Below are positions 35,015 through 46,056 of a DNA stretch of 64,000 bases, one piece after another. Below the pieces are notes generated by a model that did not search any database, was not told where the DNA came from, and saw only the letters and a list, made by a program, of their open reading frames with translations. This stretch comes from Lineus longissimus (taxonomy: Eukaryota; Nemertea; Pilidiophora; Heteronemertea; Lineidae). Both the position numbers and the translations under genes were made by a program. The stretch's first letter is position 1. The number at the start of each line of letters is the position of its first letter. The DNA lies in contig NC_088325.1 in NCBI RefSeq assembly GCF_910592395.1, positions 6,167,501 to 6,231,500 on the forward strand, given 5' to 3'.

Positions 35015-35073
35015 GCATCTGCCATTTGAAAAGCTATCAGAACAACTAGGAGGATAAGGATAACGTTCTTCAT
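35015..35073 (-). CDS. Secreted six-cysteine peptide, exon 1 (signal peptide)
   Basis: Minus-strand coding exon from ATG (35073-35071) to donor GTAAGT (35014-35009), phase 2. It encodes MKNVILILLVVLIAFQMAD plus two bases of an alanine codon: a short basic start, a 13-residue hydrophobic core and a small-residue cleavage region, a textbook signal peptide that would be removed near the exon junction. An acceptor (TGTTTCAG) lies 10 bases before the ATG, implying a 5' untranslated exon further upstream. The 1.0-kb intron leads to the six-cysteine exon at 33998; total precursor about 59 residues. The split hides the gene from open-frame searches. Confidence rests on signal peptide, splice consensus and phase agreement together. 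Confidence 0.75.
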
Positions 35074-35652
35074 TTTAGAATGCTGAAACAGAGATTTCCA
35101 ATCAATACGAAATTAAAAAAATCCACCAAGGTACTGTCTAAGTGGTGACCACTTAAACTCCACTGAATTGAGAAACGAATCTCGCCATATTGCAATACAA
35201 TTTGCATGTGGGCCATATCAATAAAAACTAGCATTTGCTTTCTCTACCGATTTTGAAGGATCTGCTGGTACTCGTATGAATAAAACCGTACTGAGCAAAT
35301 GCTCGGAAATTTAAGTCTTTGCTACAAGTCAAAGCAATCGCATTTAGCATATAGAGCTTGCTTCTATAGGGAGGACGTGCTTGTCTTCATATGAATAAAG
35401 CATAGCATACGCTTTTTACTTGATAGGAAATGCTTCGATTTTTCAAGGTTGCTCCTGAGGTGGCTAGAAAGTTGAGGGAAGAGGTTTGTCTCTTCCGAAT
35501 GGCCGATTTTATGACTTTTGGCCACGAAAATAGTATTTGCCATGAAAGCCATGTCGTGAAGATACATTATTCACTGCATCGATTTTATGAGGCCACGTGT
35601 AGCGAAGGTCATATAGCATTTTGCAATTTATTTTTTTTACAATTTATTTGTT

Positions 35653-35677
35653 CTGGTCTTTCAGCACGAAAGACCAG
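35653..35677. repeat. Short perfect hairpin
   Basis: CTGGTCTTTC-AGCAC-GAAAGACCAG, a 10-bp perfect stem with a 5-base loop, in the presumed first intron of the peptide gene. Function unknown. Confidence 0.5.
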
Positions 35678-36274
35678 ATGTTAAGTACTTCCTCATAATC
35701 TGCGAGAACTCAGGTTTCGGTCTGGCGAGAAAAGCCCTGAAATTCAGAATGCTTTACCCCCTTCTAGCAATACCAAGGCCACAAGTCAGATGAAATAGAT
35801 TACCAGCACCGACCATTCATAAGAAATATGACATCGCGACTAACCTTCAAGCATTTGCTTGAAGATTTTTATCTGAGCATTTGCAATGAAAGGTCCACAT
35901 TATTCATACTAAACGAGGCATAGTAATTTACTTGTAGTTAATAATGCTTCTACTTGAAGGATTCGCCTCCAAGGCAATGTTAATTTTTATTCATATGGCC
36001 CAGTCTGCTGCCGAAAAGTACCATTTTCGTCTGAGGTGTATTTTCTGTATTTTGTGTCTCGACTTGATACACTGCCTGGTCTCAGAGTGAGATGAAATAC
36101 CATTCTAAAGTTGTATCCATCATGATTGTACAGGAAATGACACTTCATGCATAATTTTGTAGTCTGTGAATGAGTAAGGGTATATCTAAGATTGCGGAAT
36201 GAATTTTAAAGTAATTTTGAGCGAGCCAGGTCAGGAATAGATTTTTCACTCAAATTCGTGAAATGGTTACTTAC

Positions 36275-36351
36275 GTTCTTAGATTGCCAGTGTCAGGTTC
36301 AATTGCTATTAGATATCTGGTACCGGATGCATTACCACCAAGACTATATAT
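36275..36351 (-). promoter_or_regulatory. Possible TATA box and 5' untranslated exon of the peptide gene
   Basis: On the minus strand a TATATA (36350-36345) is followed about 70 bases later by a consensus donor AAC|GTAAGTAA (intron from 36274). A transcript starting about 30 bases after the TATA would have a first exon of some 45 bases that could splice to the acceptor at 35084. Spacing and consensus only; no transcript evidence. Confidence 0.35.
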
Positions 36352-36904
36352 TAGATTAGATGCTAGCAGCTGACAAATTAGAATATATCAATTAACTTTG
36401 ATAACGACATCTTAAATTTTCATGATCCTCACAGCTGTGTGTAATTCTAATAATTGGATAAATAATTCATGATGTGCCAAACCTGACTGTCTGATAAGCA
36501 ATTCATATCGAATTACCAAATTGCACGTCGTGCTTACAAATTGCTTGAAACTAAATAATTTGTATTCTCTGTTTACAAGAGCACATTCCAATACTGTATC
36601 AGTATAGAAGTAAACGTTGTAGTCCATAGATTATGCAGTGCATCTGATGAAGGGAGGAACACAACTAATATCAGCGATCGGGAAACTGAAATTGGTCGAA
36701 AACATTCATGAGATCAAAGATTATTTCCGTGCTGCGATAATAAGGGACGATAATGTATTGAATCTCAATGTTAATTTAGAAGTTAGACGCAATATGCAAA
36801 TTATTTTTGAAACGATTTGATTTAAAAGAGTTTGACGTACATTGGAAGTGCTACTTACATTGCAATACTGCTGTTACGGGGTCATCCTATTTTGTAAAAC
36901 AATC

Positions 36905-38095
36905 CCATCCTCTATATATATATGTTTATTTCGTACTCGTAGGTACAATACAGTGCAAGGGGTGCATTACAAATACTAGTGCATTACAACGCGATATTAC
37001 AAATGGAAATTAAAGAGGAAGAGAAACCGACATCATGTAAAACATGCAAAAACTACGCTCAAAGGTATAAGCAATTAAGAAACGCACAGTACTAATAATA
37101 TGTCATCAATTTCCCCCCTCGTAAGTATACACATCCCTTTATCCCGGCCACATAATAATTCCCTAATCTGTCCCGCCAATCTTTTCTGCCCCTCTGTTAC
37201 ATTTGACCTCCCAATGTCCCGTGTCATAAAAAATACATTTGGCAAATTGCCCTTATCCCAACCATACTTAGCTAACAAAAAAATAAAACTTTTCCCAAGA
37301 GACGATCGACTCCCACCCTCAATGATACGTTTGCATAGTTTGAGATATACATTTGTAGATTTCCCAAGAGTTTTAAAAAGTTAACAAAACGCTTCTCTAT
37401 TTGAGCCTGAATCGGAGAATCATGTATGATTGATTAATGGAAGTAAAAACTTATGAGTGCGAGACGGTAAACTAAGAAGTTTTCCAATACATATCCTCCA
37501 TGCCACGTATACATTCTCAATTCCTTGAAATGATATATCCCACCCCTGGAACCCGTAAAGAGACATGCAATAAGATTTGAAAAGCCTGTATTTTACTTCG
37601 TGAGTAGCAAACCGAAATTGAGATAATAGAATGTTTGTTCTTTTGTACAAGTCATTAATCGCCGCCTGAAACTTTCTCTACATAATGTCCGGCCCAAATA
37701 TCACACCCAAATGTACCTCTTAGGGAGATGGTCGAAGTGCCACTCCCTGAAACCAAATGACAATGTCGAAACCCACGGTTGCACCAAAAATAATTAGCTT
37801 ACTTTTGTACGCATTGAAAGTTATCATAAAATCAACTGAAAACGTAGAAGCTACACGTAACATTTTGTTCAAAGCACATACAGTCGGAGCTAACAGAACC
37901 ACGTCATCGGCATAGGCGAAGGCGCCAACAAAAGGTAAACCGATATAACACCCAACGCCCGACTTTTCAAGAGCAAACAAAAGCTCATCTAAGTATTAAA
38001 TACTGAATAAAACCGGAGACAACACTCCACCCTGTTTTACCTCGTTTTTAGCCGTAAACTCGCCTGACATTTGAGTCCCCCACCTAACTCTTATG
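36905..38095 (-). pseudogene. Degenerate LINE, family 1, copy 2
   Basis: Minus-strand relative of the 28.7-30.8-kb LINE. Motif B NEVKQGGVLSPVLF near 38030, a stop right after it (TAA near 38000), motif C FAYADDVVLLAP near 37920, then the thumb region RTNILLSQFRFATHEVKYRL near 37640 and a C-terminus ILTRGEIDDILLVLCVS ending near 37075. Several frameshifts. Truncated at the 5' side by a TATGC-repeat at 38095; the 3' end carries a TATATA run near 36914. Confidence 0.78.
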
Positions 38096-38124
38096 CTATG
38101 CTATGCTATGCTCCTATGCTATGA
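38094..38124. repeat. TATGC microsatellite
   Basis: CTTATGCTATGCTATGCTAT and variants; sits exactly at the 5' truncation point of the adjoining LINE fragment. Confidence 0.7.
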
Positions 38125-38627
38125 CTCCACTTATGTAATATAATTCCTTTGTATAAATAACAAATAAAACTGTTATCTACTACATCAGCCTCAGGTACTT
38201 CATGTACACAATTAAATTACCCTTTAAGAACCCACTATCGGACAAGCTTGTAAAACATGTAAGCGTTATAGACAAATAACTCCTATCTCCAAACCATTCC
38301 TAATTTTAGCCAAAAGCCAATGTCAAAATCTGGTCATCTTGCCATAGGCAGATAGTTCGTAGTGCAATTGTTGGAGCTAACATAGCCCACGCTTTCTCTA
38401 AAACATCGTAAACACCTGTATAAGCTGATGGTACAAGGTAGATAACATCTCGAGCTTGAACTTCCAGACCACGATAACCTTGGGAAACCCTAACTATTTA
38501 GAATTACAGAAAAGTGCAATGACGCACACTCTACGGGTTCGAATATCTGTTCGTTCGATATTTATTGACTTTGATACCTAAATAAGGGTACGTTTTTAGA
38601 ACGAACAGCTCTCAACGAAGTAGAAGA

Positions 38628-38771
38628 AATAGTCTTAACTCCGCTCCCGGGCGTAATAGTCAGCTTCCGAGCAGAGCTCATCATCTAGCCTCAGGGCAAT
38701 AGTCTTAACTCCGCTCCCGAGCGTAACAATCAGTCAGCTTCAGAGCAGTGACTATATTCTAGCTTCAGGGC
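38628..38771. repeat. Tandem duplication of about 70 bp
   Basis: Unit 38628-38697 (AATAGTCTTAACTCCGCTCC...CTCAGGGC) repeats with a few changes at 38698-38771. Non-coding. Confidence 0.75.
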
Positions 38772-39139
38772 TAAACATTTTATTAATTCGTCGTGGAAGT
38801 AAGCTCACACCAGTATTGTGATATCATCTGTTATAAAATCTGCGAAACTGAATATTCCTGTGTGGACATCAGTGACTAGCATGACCTAACAATTCGTTTC
38901 TTATTTGTGTTGTTATTAACTTACATTCAACGACTTCCTCTCGTCTCGGCGTATCTGATTCCCGACCTCTTGATTAGCCATTCGAGTATCCCTACCATTT
39001 TACGGAGGAGAGGAGGACACGCCCCGGCCTCACGCTTTGCGACCCGTGACACTGCCATAGGATTTGTAACGAGAAAGCTATTATGAAATTGAATCTTCAA
39101 CCATTCCTCAATATAAACACTTTGTAAAGTTTGTAGCCA

Positions 39140-40450
39140 TCCGAACCTTGAAAAAAGGGAAATCTCCCGGACCAGACAACATCCCCGGTGAACTCCTGAA
39201 ACACGCTGGCCCGGCCGAAGGTCATGACCGCACTTTGCCAGAAGATTTGGGAACAAAAGAAATGGCCGAAGGATTGGACTCAATCTCTCATCATCCCACT
39301 ACCCAAGAATGGTAACCTGCGCTTGTGCCAAAACAATCACACTATAAGTCTCATCAGCGATCCCAGCAAGGTCATGTTACGCATCATCCTCAACAGTCTC
39401 AAACCCAAGGTTTAGGAGGTGCTATCAGAGGAACAGGCCAGTTTCAGGTGTGGAAGAAGTACAACCAAAATCTTCAATATATGATTGTTCGTTGAAAAAC
39501 GCCTGGACCACCAGAGTGAACTACACCACAACTTCATTGATTTCAGGAAGGCTTTCAACCGCATATGGCACGAGGGTTTTTGGACATGTAGGGGGTCGTG
39601 AGGGATTACAACATCGATGAACCCCTGGTCAGAATAATTAAAGAACTGTATGACAATGCAACCAGTCCTCCGAAACAACCACCTCAAGACTTCTTCAGAA
39701 CGACGGTCGGAGTCCGACAAGGATGTCTCTTTTCCCCTGCACTCTTCAACTTATTCCTGGAAAAAATCATGCAAGAGGCGCTGACAAACTTTGAATTATC
39801 AATTTCCATTGGGGGCAGACCACTCAGCAACCTGCGCTTTGCAGACGACATCGACCTGTCGGCAGGTGACGGAGGGGAACACCAATATCTCTCTACCCAG
39901 GTCGAAAACAACAGTGGCGGCTATGGTATAGAAGTCAGCCTCCCCCCCCCCCCCCCCCCCAAGAGCAAAGGAATGGCCAACAGTGCAGTACAAGGTACCA
40001 GGACAGCAGTAACAATGTGCAGCGAACTCCTCGAAGATGTGGACCATTTCAAATACCTAGGGTCCATCCTCGACAGGGCCGGTACATCAACTCAAGAGAA
40101 AAAAGTCAGAATCGCCCAAGCAACAGGAGCTGTAGCCAGACTCTATCCAATTCTACAGATCTAGAGCAAGAACATCAGTCTTCAGGTCAAGGTCAAATTC
40201 TACAGGTTCCTCGCCGTCTCCATCTTCCTCTACGGTTGCGAAAGCTGGACGACAATTGCCGAGACAGAGCGCGGCATCCAAGCGTTGTGATGAAGTGCCT
40301 GCGGAAACTACTTGGGAGCTCATACCTACAACGAAGAACCAATGTGTCAGTTCGACATGAGTTGGAGAAAACATGTGGAACGCACGAGACACTCCTGGCC
40401 ACCGTATAAAGACGGAAGCTCAACTGGTTTGGACAATCAAAATGTATTGA
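39140..40450 (+). pseudogene. Degenerate LINE reverse transcriptase, family 2
   Basis: RT fragments in shifting frames: KKGKSPGPDNIPGELLKHAG (39150), WPKDWTQSLIIPLPKNGN (39262), VRQGCLFSPALFNLFLEKIM (motif B, near 39710), LRFADDIDLSA (motif C with ADD, near 39838), then a thumb-like region FKYLGSILDRAG near 40050. A 19-C run (39942-39960) interrupts it. The pattern resembles RTE/CR1-like elements common in molluscs and chordates. Dead copy; ends approximate. Confidence 0.72.
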
Positions 40451-40499
40451 AATATTGAAAATTGTAAAAGAAAGGGTGAAAATACTAGGCCTGCCAGAG

Positions 40500-40810
40500 C
40501 AGGGCAGGTAAAAGGTCTTTGTTGAATGGGGTTAATGAGATTACCTAATTGAGTGAGCTAATTAGTATTCAAACTAGGGTCACTCTGAGTGTTTTGCCAA
40601 CATCTCATTATAACCCTATTCAACGAAGGCCTTTGATCTTTATTGCCCTTTTGTTGGAAGTCGTGGTATTTTGCACATGTTTTAAACATATTCGAGCGAC
40701 CATTTAGGGAAATACCGGACTTGTGTCTGATAAATCAGGGAAAAGTTAGAGAAACTGTAAAGGGTTTGGGTTAGGAAAAAAACTCCTACTATAGGATAGC
40801 ATATTTTACT
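40500..40810. repeat. Dispersed short repeat (fourth copy)
   Basis: GATAAATCAGGGAAAAGTTAGAGAAACTGTAAAG...CTCCTACTATAG aligns with 11900-11970, 12750-12850 (inverted) and 32650-32710. Family not identified. Confidence 0.5.
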
Positions 40811-42075
40811 TCCACTGATATAGACTATATAGACTAGGAATGTACACTTGTAAATAACGAATACAAAATACTTTTCGAGCCATCTAAAAACAAGCATATG
40901 AAATTAGGTGAATTTGCTATTCATCAGAAAGACATTTTGCCATTGAATTATTCATCCAATTAAAAATTACCAGCTGTGAAGATGTCTAAAAGTTAATTGA
41001 TATATTCTACAGCTAGGCTGAGTCAATAAAATGGTAATCCAGAAGTAAACATTAGTATTTTTGCAAATATTGCAGTTGTACCATGAAGTAGGGGCTACGA
41101 CTGATCCACTGCCACCTTGATTATAACCCTCCGAACGTGCATCACTGAGCACCATTCTCCTGAAAAGGAGATGTCAAAAATGCCTTGGCTCACACAAGTA
41201 ATCCAGACTTAAGGGGTGAATCGGACAAAGGTCTCAGTGTCATTCATTTGGATAAGGTATGATAAAAAAGTTAGGATTCTTAGTTTTCATTTGATATCTT
41301 CACTTAATTTGTGCGGCCTTGTATCACAGCACATCGTCAACATAGCTATGTCAAGTTCTGCCACGCTTCTTCACCAACAGCGGTTACCAGCCATTTTGTA
41401 CTTAAAAAAATATAAATACTGATATCTACACGCCTGGTGCATTTTTACACTTCGAATTCCCGTGAATTTAACGAAATAAACTTTTAGTGAAACTTTGTAT
41501 TACTACGCCATGATTTTCTGTGTTGACATCTTCCATGAAATCGTATCATAACAAATCACTCTTTTATGGTTTTTATACCAGTCCGATTTCTTTGAAAGTC
41601 GAATACGTTCAATTGCATCAGCTAATCATTTAGGACGTCATGAAATGCAGGTAATCGAAAGTGATCAATATTGTTTTTTCGACCCAAATATACCTACCGT
41701 TTTCTGGCCATGAGTGACAACAACCAAAGATGGCGACCACTTTGGCTTCAATGGAAAATGTTTCCAATCTGAACATGTTGTGTTTCACTCTTTCTTTTCG
41801 CGTTAAATTCATAGCATCAGGTGCGCTGATATTGAAAATTTATGAATGTCAAATTCATTCCTATGTACCATGTGTGCTCGTCCCTGTTGGTCCCAAAAAA
41901 TGAATCAAACTCCACATTGCTTACATTTTTCAAATTTTTCAAAGTGGAAGTATTATCAGTCCACATCTCGGATACTGATGCTATGCTGCTTTTTATTCAA
42001 TTTATTTTCTATATCATTATTGAACTTATCATCCCATTTCAATGCCACTTGTAGTTGAACCCTTTCGATAGGCCT
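40811..42075. other. No gene recognised
   Basis: AT-rich intergenic sequence; longest open frames about 70 codons, none with a recognisable domain. Confidence 0.5.
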
Positions 42076-43097
42076 TAAAATAACGCTCTGATCTCGGCTG
42101 ACATTGATGGTGAAACGAAATCAATATCACTGGTATAGTCGGCCCATTTCTTCTGATAAAAGAGACCCATTGTGTCGTTTCTTTAGAATTGAAATTGAGG
42201 TTTTCGAATCTCTCCTCCATTGTAATAATTGGGGGCGGAGCCTCATTCTTTGTATTCGCGGTTTTAGAGTATGTACTCTATCCCCGGGACTATAATACCG
42301 AGACAAAGAAAAGCACTACGCCCAACTTAATGGTGAATGTTCATGACCTCAGAAAAAGCCTATTTAGAGCAAAGCCTATCAGTCATACCTGGTCAAATAG
42401 CAGAAGATGAGGTCTAGGCCTGGGTTGGTCCGTGTTGATTACGACAGCCTCCTTACGTCTTATTTCATGCATTAACCAACCAGAAATAAGCAGGTCATAA
42501 TTGTAAGTCATGGTGAATATTAATTGACCGGTTCGGGTGGAGTTATCCGGTGGTATCGTTCCAGAGATAGAGTATAAACTATTATTATATTATAGTACCA
42601 TATTCTATGCAACTACATGCCTAAATGGTTGGAATATTTTGCCAAACCACAGGTTTCTAAAATCGAGGAAGTCCAACACGTTTTTGACAAACGGGCACTT
42701 ACCTTTCCACACGTTCATAACCTCCGTGAGTATGCCTGAAAGACCTGCATTTATACAAAAAGTGATCACCTCATACGCAATAGTTTCACGTAAGGGCCTA
42801 GGTTTCTCTCCTGCCAAACTCGGATAATTACAAACGATAACAGCCATTAGCTAAAACGTACGTAACAACGCCCTTGCAGGGACCAATAACGCGCGTCTAC
42901 GAGGTATACATAAACTTCCGGGACGTTCACGGAAAACGTCCTACCAAAGGTGTATAATGTTAGCTCTACCCGTACCCAGGCGATTGTTGGTGACGCAACC
43001 ATATTGCATATAAAGATTTTGCACCGCAGCGGCCCAAAAACACTTTTAATGAGGTGTGGGTGTGAAATTCAATTATCAACTAGCAATAAAACGTGCT
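42076..43097. repeat. Repeat B, left part
   Basis: 42076-42726 equals 28016-28672; 42957-43097 equals 30824-30961. Between them lie about 210 bp (42728-42938) absent from repeat A. Interrupted after 43097 by the Gypsy element; the same repeat resumes at 58663. Confidence 0.85.
43057..43097. repeat. 41-bp direct duplication, left copy
   Basis: Identical to 58663-58703 on the far side of the Gypsy element (TGGGTGTGAAATTC...AAACGTGCT). In repeat A (30921-30961) the sequence occurs once, so the duplication arose with the insertion. Confidence 0.88.
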
Positions 43098-43114
43098 TGT
43101 CTAATCAGGGGAGA

Positions 43115-43269
43115 TGTGGTGGAACTTCGTTCCATTTTCTGTATTCATATTATATATGTACCCGGGCTAGGAACCGGAACAGGAGGAGGAATCACGGCGG
43201 CACAATAAACATCTCGAGTCGGTTTCTTACATCTGTTTTATGTGAGTTTGTTCAGCCAAGGACACGACA
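43115..43269 (+). repeat. Gypsy left LTR
   Basis: 155 bp, matches 58508-58662. Preceded by 17 bp (43098-43114) that duplicate the purine-tract region upstream of the right LTR. Confidence 0.88.
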
Positions 43270-43383
43270 TAAATTGGCGACGAGGATGAAAACAAACAAT
43301 GAATGATTATACATTCAGTAGAAACGCTCGAAAGTAATTGATTGTGTGTCGAAAGTTGTAAAATCCCCGTCGGAAATCTCGTT

Positions 43384-44400
43384 ATGGCCCCACCAGTAAC
43401 CGCGCCAACGGCCCTGAGCGGGCTGCCGTGTGTGGATGCATTTGACTGCATTGGAGAGCCGGAGGCCCTCGCACAGCGATGGGAGCGCTGGATACAAGAC
43501 TTTGATTTGTTTGAGGCTGCGTCGGGGGTACAGCATGCAGCGCAGAGGCGCGCACTAATGCTCCACATAGCCGGAGAGGGTATCCGAGACATTTTCCGGA
43601 CGAAAACTGCTGATGAGCAAGGAGAGGAAAACGATTTCGGCAAGTTAAAGGACTGTCTCAATGGTCATTTTAAGTTAAAAAAAAATGTGCCACTTGCGAG
43701 ACAAAAATTCCCCACGGCTGATCCCAAGCCAGGGGAGAGTATCGACAATTACGTGACCCGATTGAAAGAGCTGGCTAAATCTTGTGAGTTCGGAAACGCT
43801 GATACAACGAGTGATCAGGTCCGCGATTGAGTGTTGCTGTTTATAAAGAATAAACCGCTGAAGAGTAAACTTTATCGCGAAGATAAGCTAACGTTGATGA
43901 AAGTAATTGACATTGTAAGAACGTATCACGACAAAGATGCATTGATTTTGGTGCCGAATGACCATAAGTCTGTCAATTTTGTAAAGGCCGGTAGTAACCC
44001 GAGAGACAAAAGGGGCCAAAACAAGTCACGTGGCGATGTACGTTGTTTCCGCTGTGGTCAATTAGGCCATTTTGCAAAGGACTGTACCAGTGCTGAGACT
44101 GGTACCAGTGCTGATAAGTGGGCTAAAGATGGGGGCACCATCAAGTGTTTTAGATGTGACAGATTGGGTCACCGAGCCTCAGAGTGTCGTGCCAAATGGG
44201 AGGATTGTGTCCCCAAGTCCAAGGAGAGTGGTCGTGGTCGTAATCGTACACGTGGTGGTCGGGGTGGTAGGCAACGTGACAGGGTGCATCAGATTGAGGA
44301 GTCTGACTCCGGGTCCGAAAATAATCAGGATGACGAGGCAGCATACTATGCATTCAGGTCAATTGAGGATACTGGTAGTGATGTCCCAAGGAGAAATTTG
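43384..44400 (+). pseudogene. Gypsy gag (one nonsense codon)
   Basis: Starts at ATG 43384 (MAPPVTAPTALSG). A capsid-like region (EALAQRWERWIQDFDLFEAA ... GESIDNYVTRLKELAKSCEF) is followed by an in-frame TGA at 43828-43830; the same frame continues as LLFIKNKPLKSKLYRED. Two CCHC zinc knuckles follow, CFRCGQLGHFAKDC (about 44043) and CFRCDRLGHRASEC (about 44148), then an Arg/Gly-rich stretch. The capsid assembles around element RNA through the knuckles. The TGA is best read as an inactivating mutation, since RNA readthrough is not typical of this group. Confidence 0.85.
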
Positions 44401-46056
44401 CGAAGTGACGTTTTGCGCGTTAAAGTTGGGAACGTTGGCACTGATGTAGTCGTGGACTCAGGAGCAACTTGCAACTTAATGTCGGAAAATACATTCAAAT
44501 TGGTAACTGCCGACATAGATGTGAATTTACGTGCTTCCAATAGCAAGGTTTTCACATATTGTGCGACGGAGCCACTGACAATCTTGGGAAAATGTGCCCT
44601 AAGATTGCAGGCGGGACGTGCTTGTTGTGTTGCTGACTTCATTGTAATTCCTGGGGACCAGTCAACACTGCTGGGTAGGCCTACATCGGAGAAGCTGAAT
44701 TTGCTGAAAGTAGGGTATGAAGTGAATGCGTGCGATGCTGGCAAGGAAGTGCATTCAATTTTGCATAGTTTGAGAAAGAAGTATCCACAGGTTTTCACTG
44801 GCCTAGGGAAACTTAAGAATTACTTATTGAAATTGCATATAGACCAGAATGTCAAGCCTGTAGCCCAGCATCGACGGATCCCCTTCAATCGGAGAGCAAA
44901 AGTATGTGACAAGTTGGCTGAGTTGGAAGGCCTCGATGTGATTGAGCCAATATCTGGTCCTACCTCTTGGGTTAACCCCTTGGTGGTTGTCGAAAAGCCA
45001 AGTGGCGATATCAGGTTGTGTCTGGACATGAGAAGGGCCAATGAAGCCATTAAAAGAGAGAAGCACCCTGTACCTACGGTTGATGAGACGCTCCAAGAGA
45101 TTTCTGGAGCAAGAGTTTTTTGTAAACTAGACTTAAACATGGCATTTCATCAGATTGAATTGGATGAAAGCTGTAGGGATATAACTACATTTGCTGGGCC
45201 CAATTCGTTGTATCGGTACAAACGCCTTAATTTTGGCATGAATATGGCGACTGAGAAATTCCAGTGTATCATCGGGCAAATTCTAAAGGGTTGTCCAGGG
45301 GCATGCAACCTGCACGATGACATCCGCGTGGTAGCGGAGGACTATGCCCAGCTATATGAGCGAGTGGAAGCGGTTATCAAGAGATTGCATGAACATGGAC
45401 TCACCTTGAATTTCCCCAAGTGCAATGTGGGAGACAGTATGGTGTTCATGGGCCACAATATGACTTCAAAGGGTATGAAGGTAGCTGATGCCAAAGTGAA
45501 AGCTATTGTGGAGGCACCTAAGCCTAAAACCAAAGCAGAACTTAGGAGCTTTCTAGGCCTAGCACAGTTTTGTGCCAGATTTGTAGTAAATTTTGCTATC
45601 ATCACAAGTCCTTTGTGTGAATTAACAGGGTCTCAGGTCAAATGGGAGTGGTTGCCTGTGCATGACAAAGCTTTCAGAGATGTAAAATCTAAGTTGACTT
45701 CAAGTCCAGTAATGGCTTACTTTAAGCAGGGTGCTAGGACCCGTGTAGTAACGGATGCATCACCAGTTGGTCTGGGTGCGATTTTAGAACAACAGCAGCA
45801 TGATGGTAGTTTCAAGCCAGTGCATTATGCCAGTCGAAAGTTGACTCATGTGGAGTCTAGGTATTCTCAATTCGAGAGAGAGGCGCTTGGAGTCAGGTGG
45901 GCGTGCGAGAAGTTTATCTTATTTTTGTTAGGGGCCACGTTCGAAATCGGGACCGACCACAAGCCTTTGTTAAGGGTTCTCAGCCCAGGATCCAAGACCC
46001 CTCTGCTCGAATTGAACGGTGGCTTTTATTCGTGCAGCAATTTCACTACACGGTGA
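44401..46056 (+). pseudogene. Gypsy pol: protease, reverse transcriptase, RNase H
   Basis: Same frame as gag. Aspartic protease DVVVDSGATCNLM (near 44440). Reverse transcriptase: KPSGDIRLCLDMRRANEAI, FCKLDLNMAFHQIEL (first catalytic Asp), YKRLNFGMNMATEKFQ, NLHDDIRVV (catalytic DD pair, near 45310). RNase H: RVVTDASPVGLGAILEQ (near 45735). Near 46000 a one-base frameshift ends this frame at 46056 and moves the true continuation to the frame that reads RIERWLLFVQQFHYTVKYIK. Enzymes would copy element RNA into DNA; this copy cannot make the full polyprotein. Confidence 0.9.

Noticed and set aside
43098-43114. Alternative Gypsy LTR start at TGTCTAATC (172-bp LTR)
   Set aside because: The purine tract AGGGGAGA would then lie inside the LTR. 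TGTGGTGG directly after the tract is the usual arrangement. Kept as the alternative in the findings.
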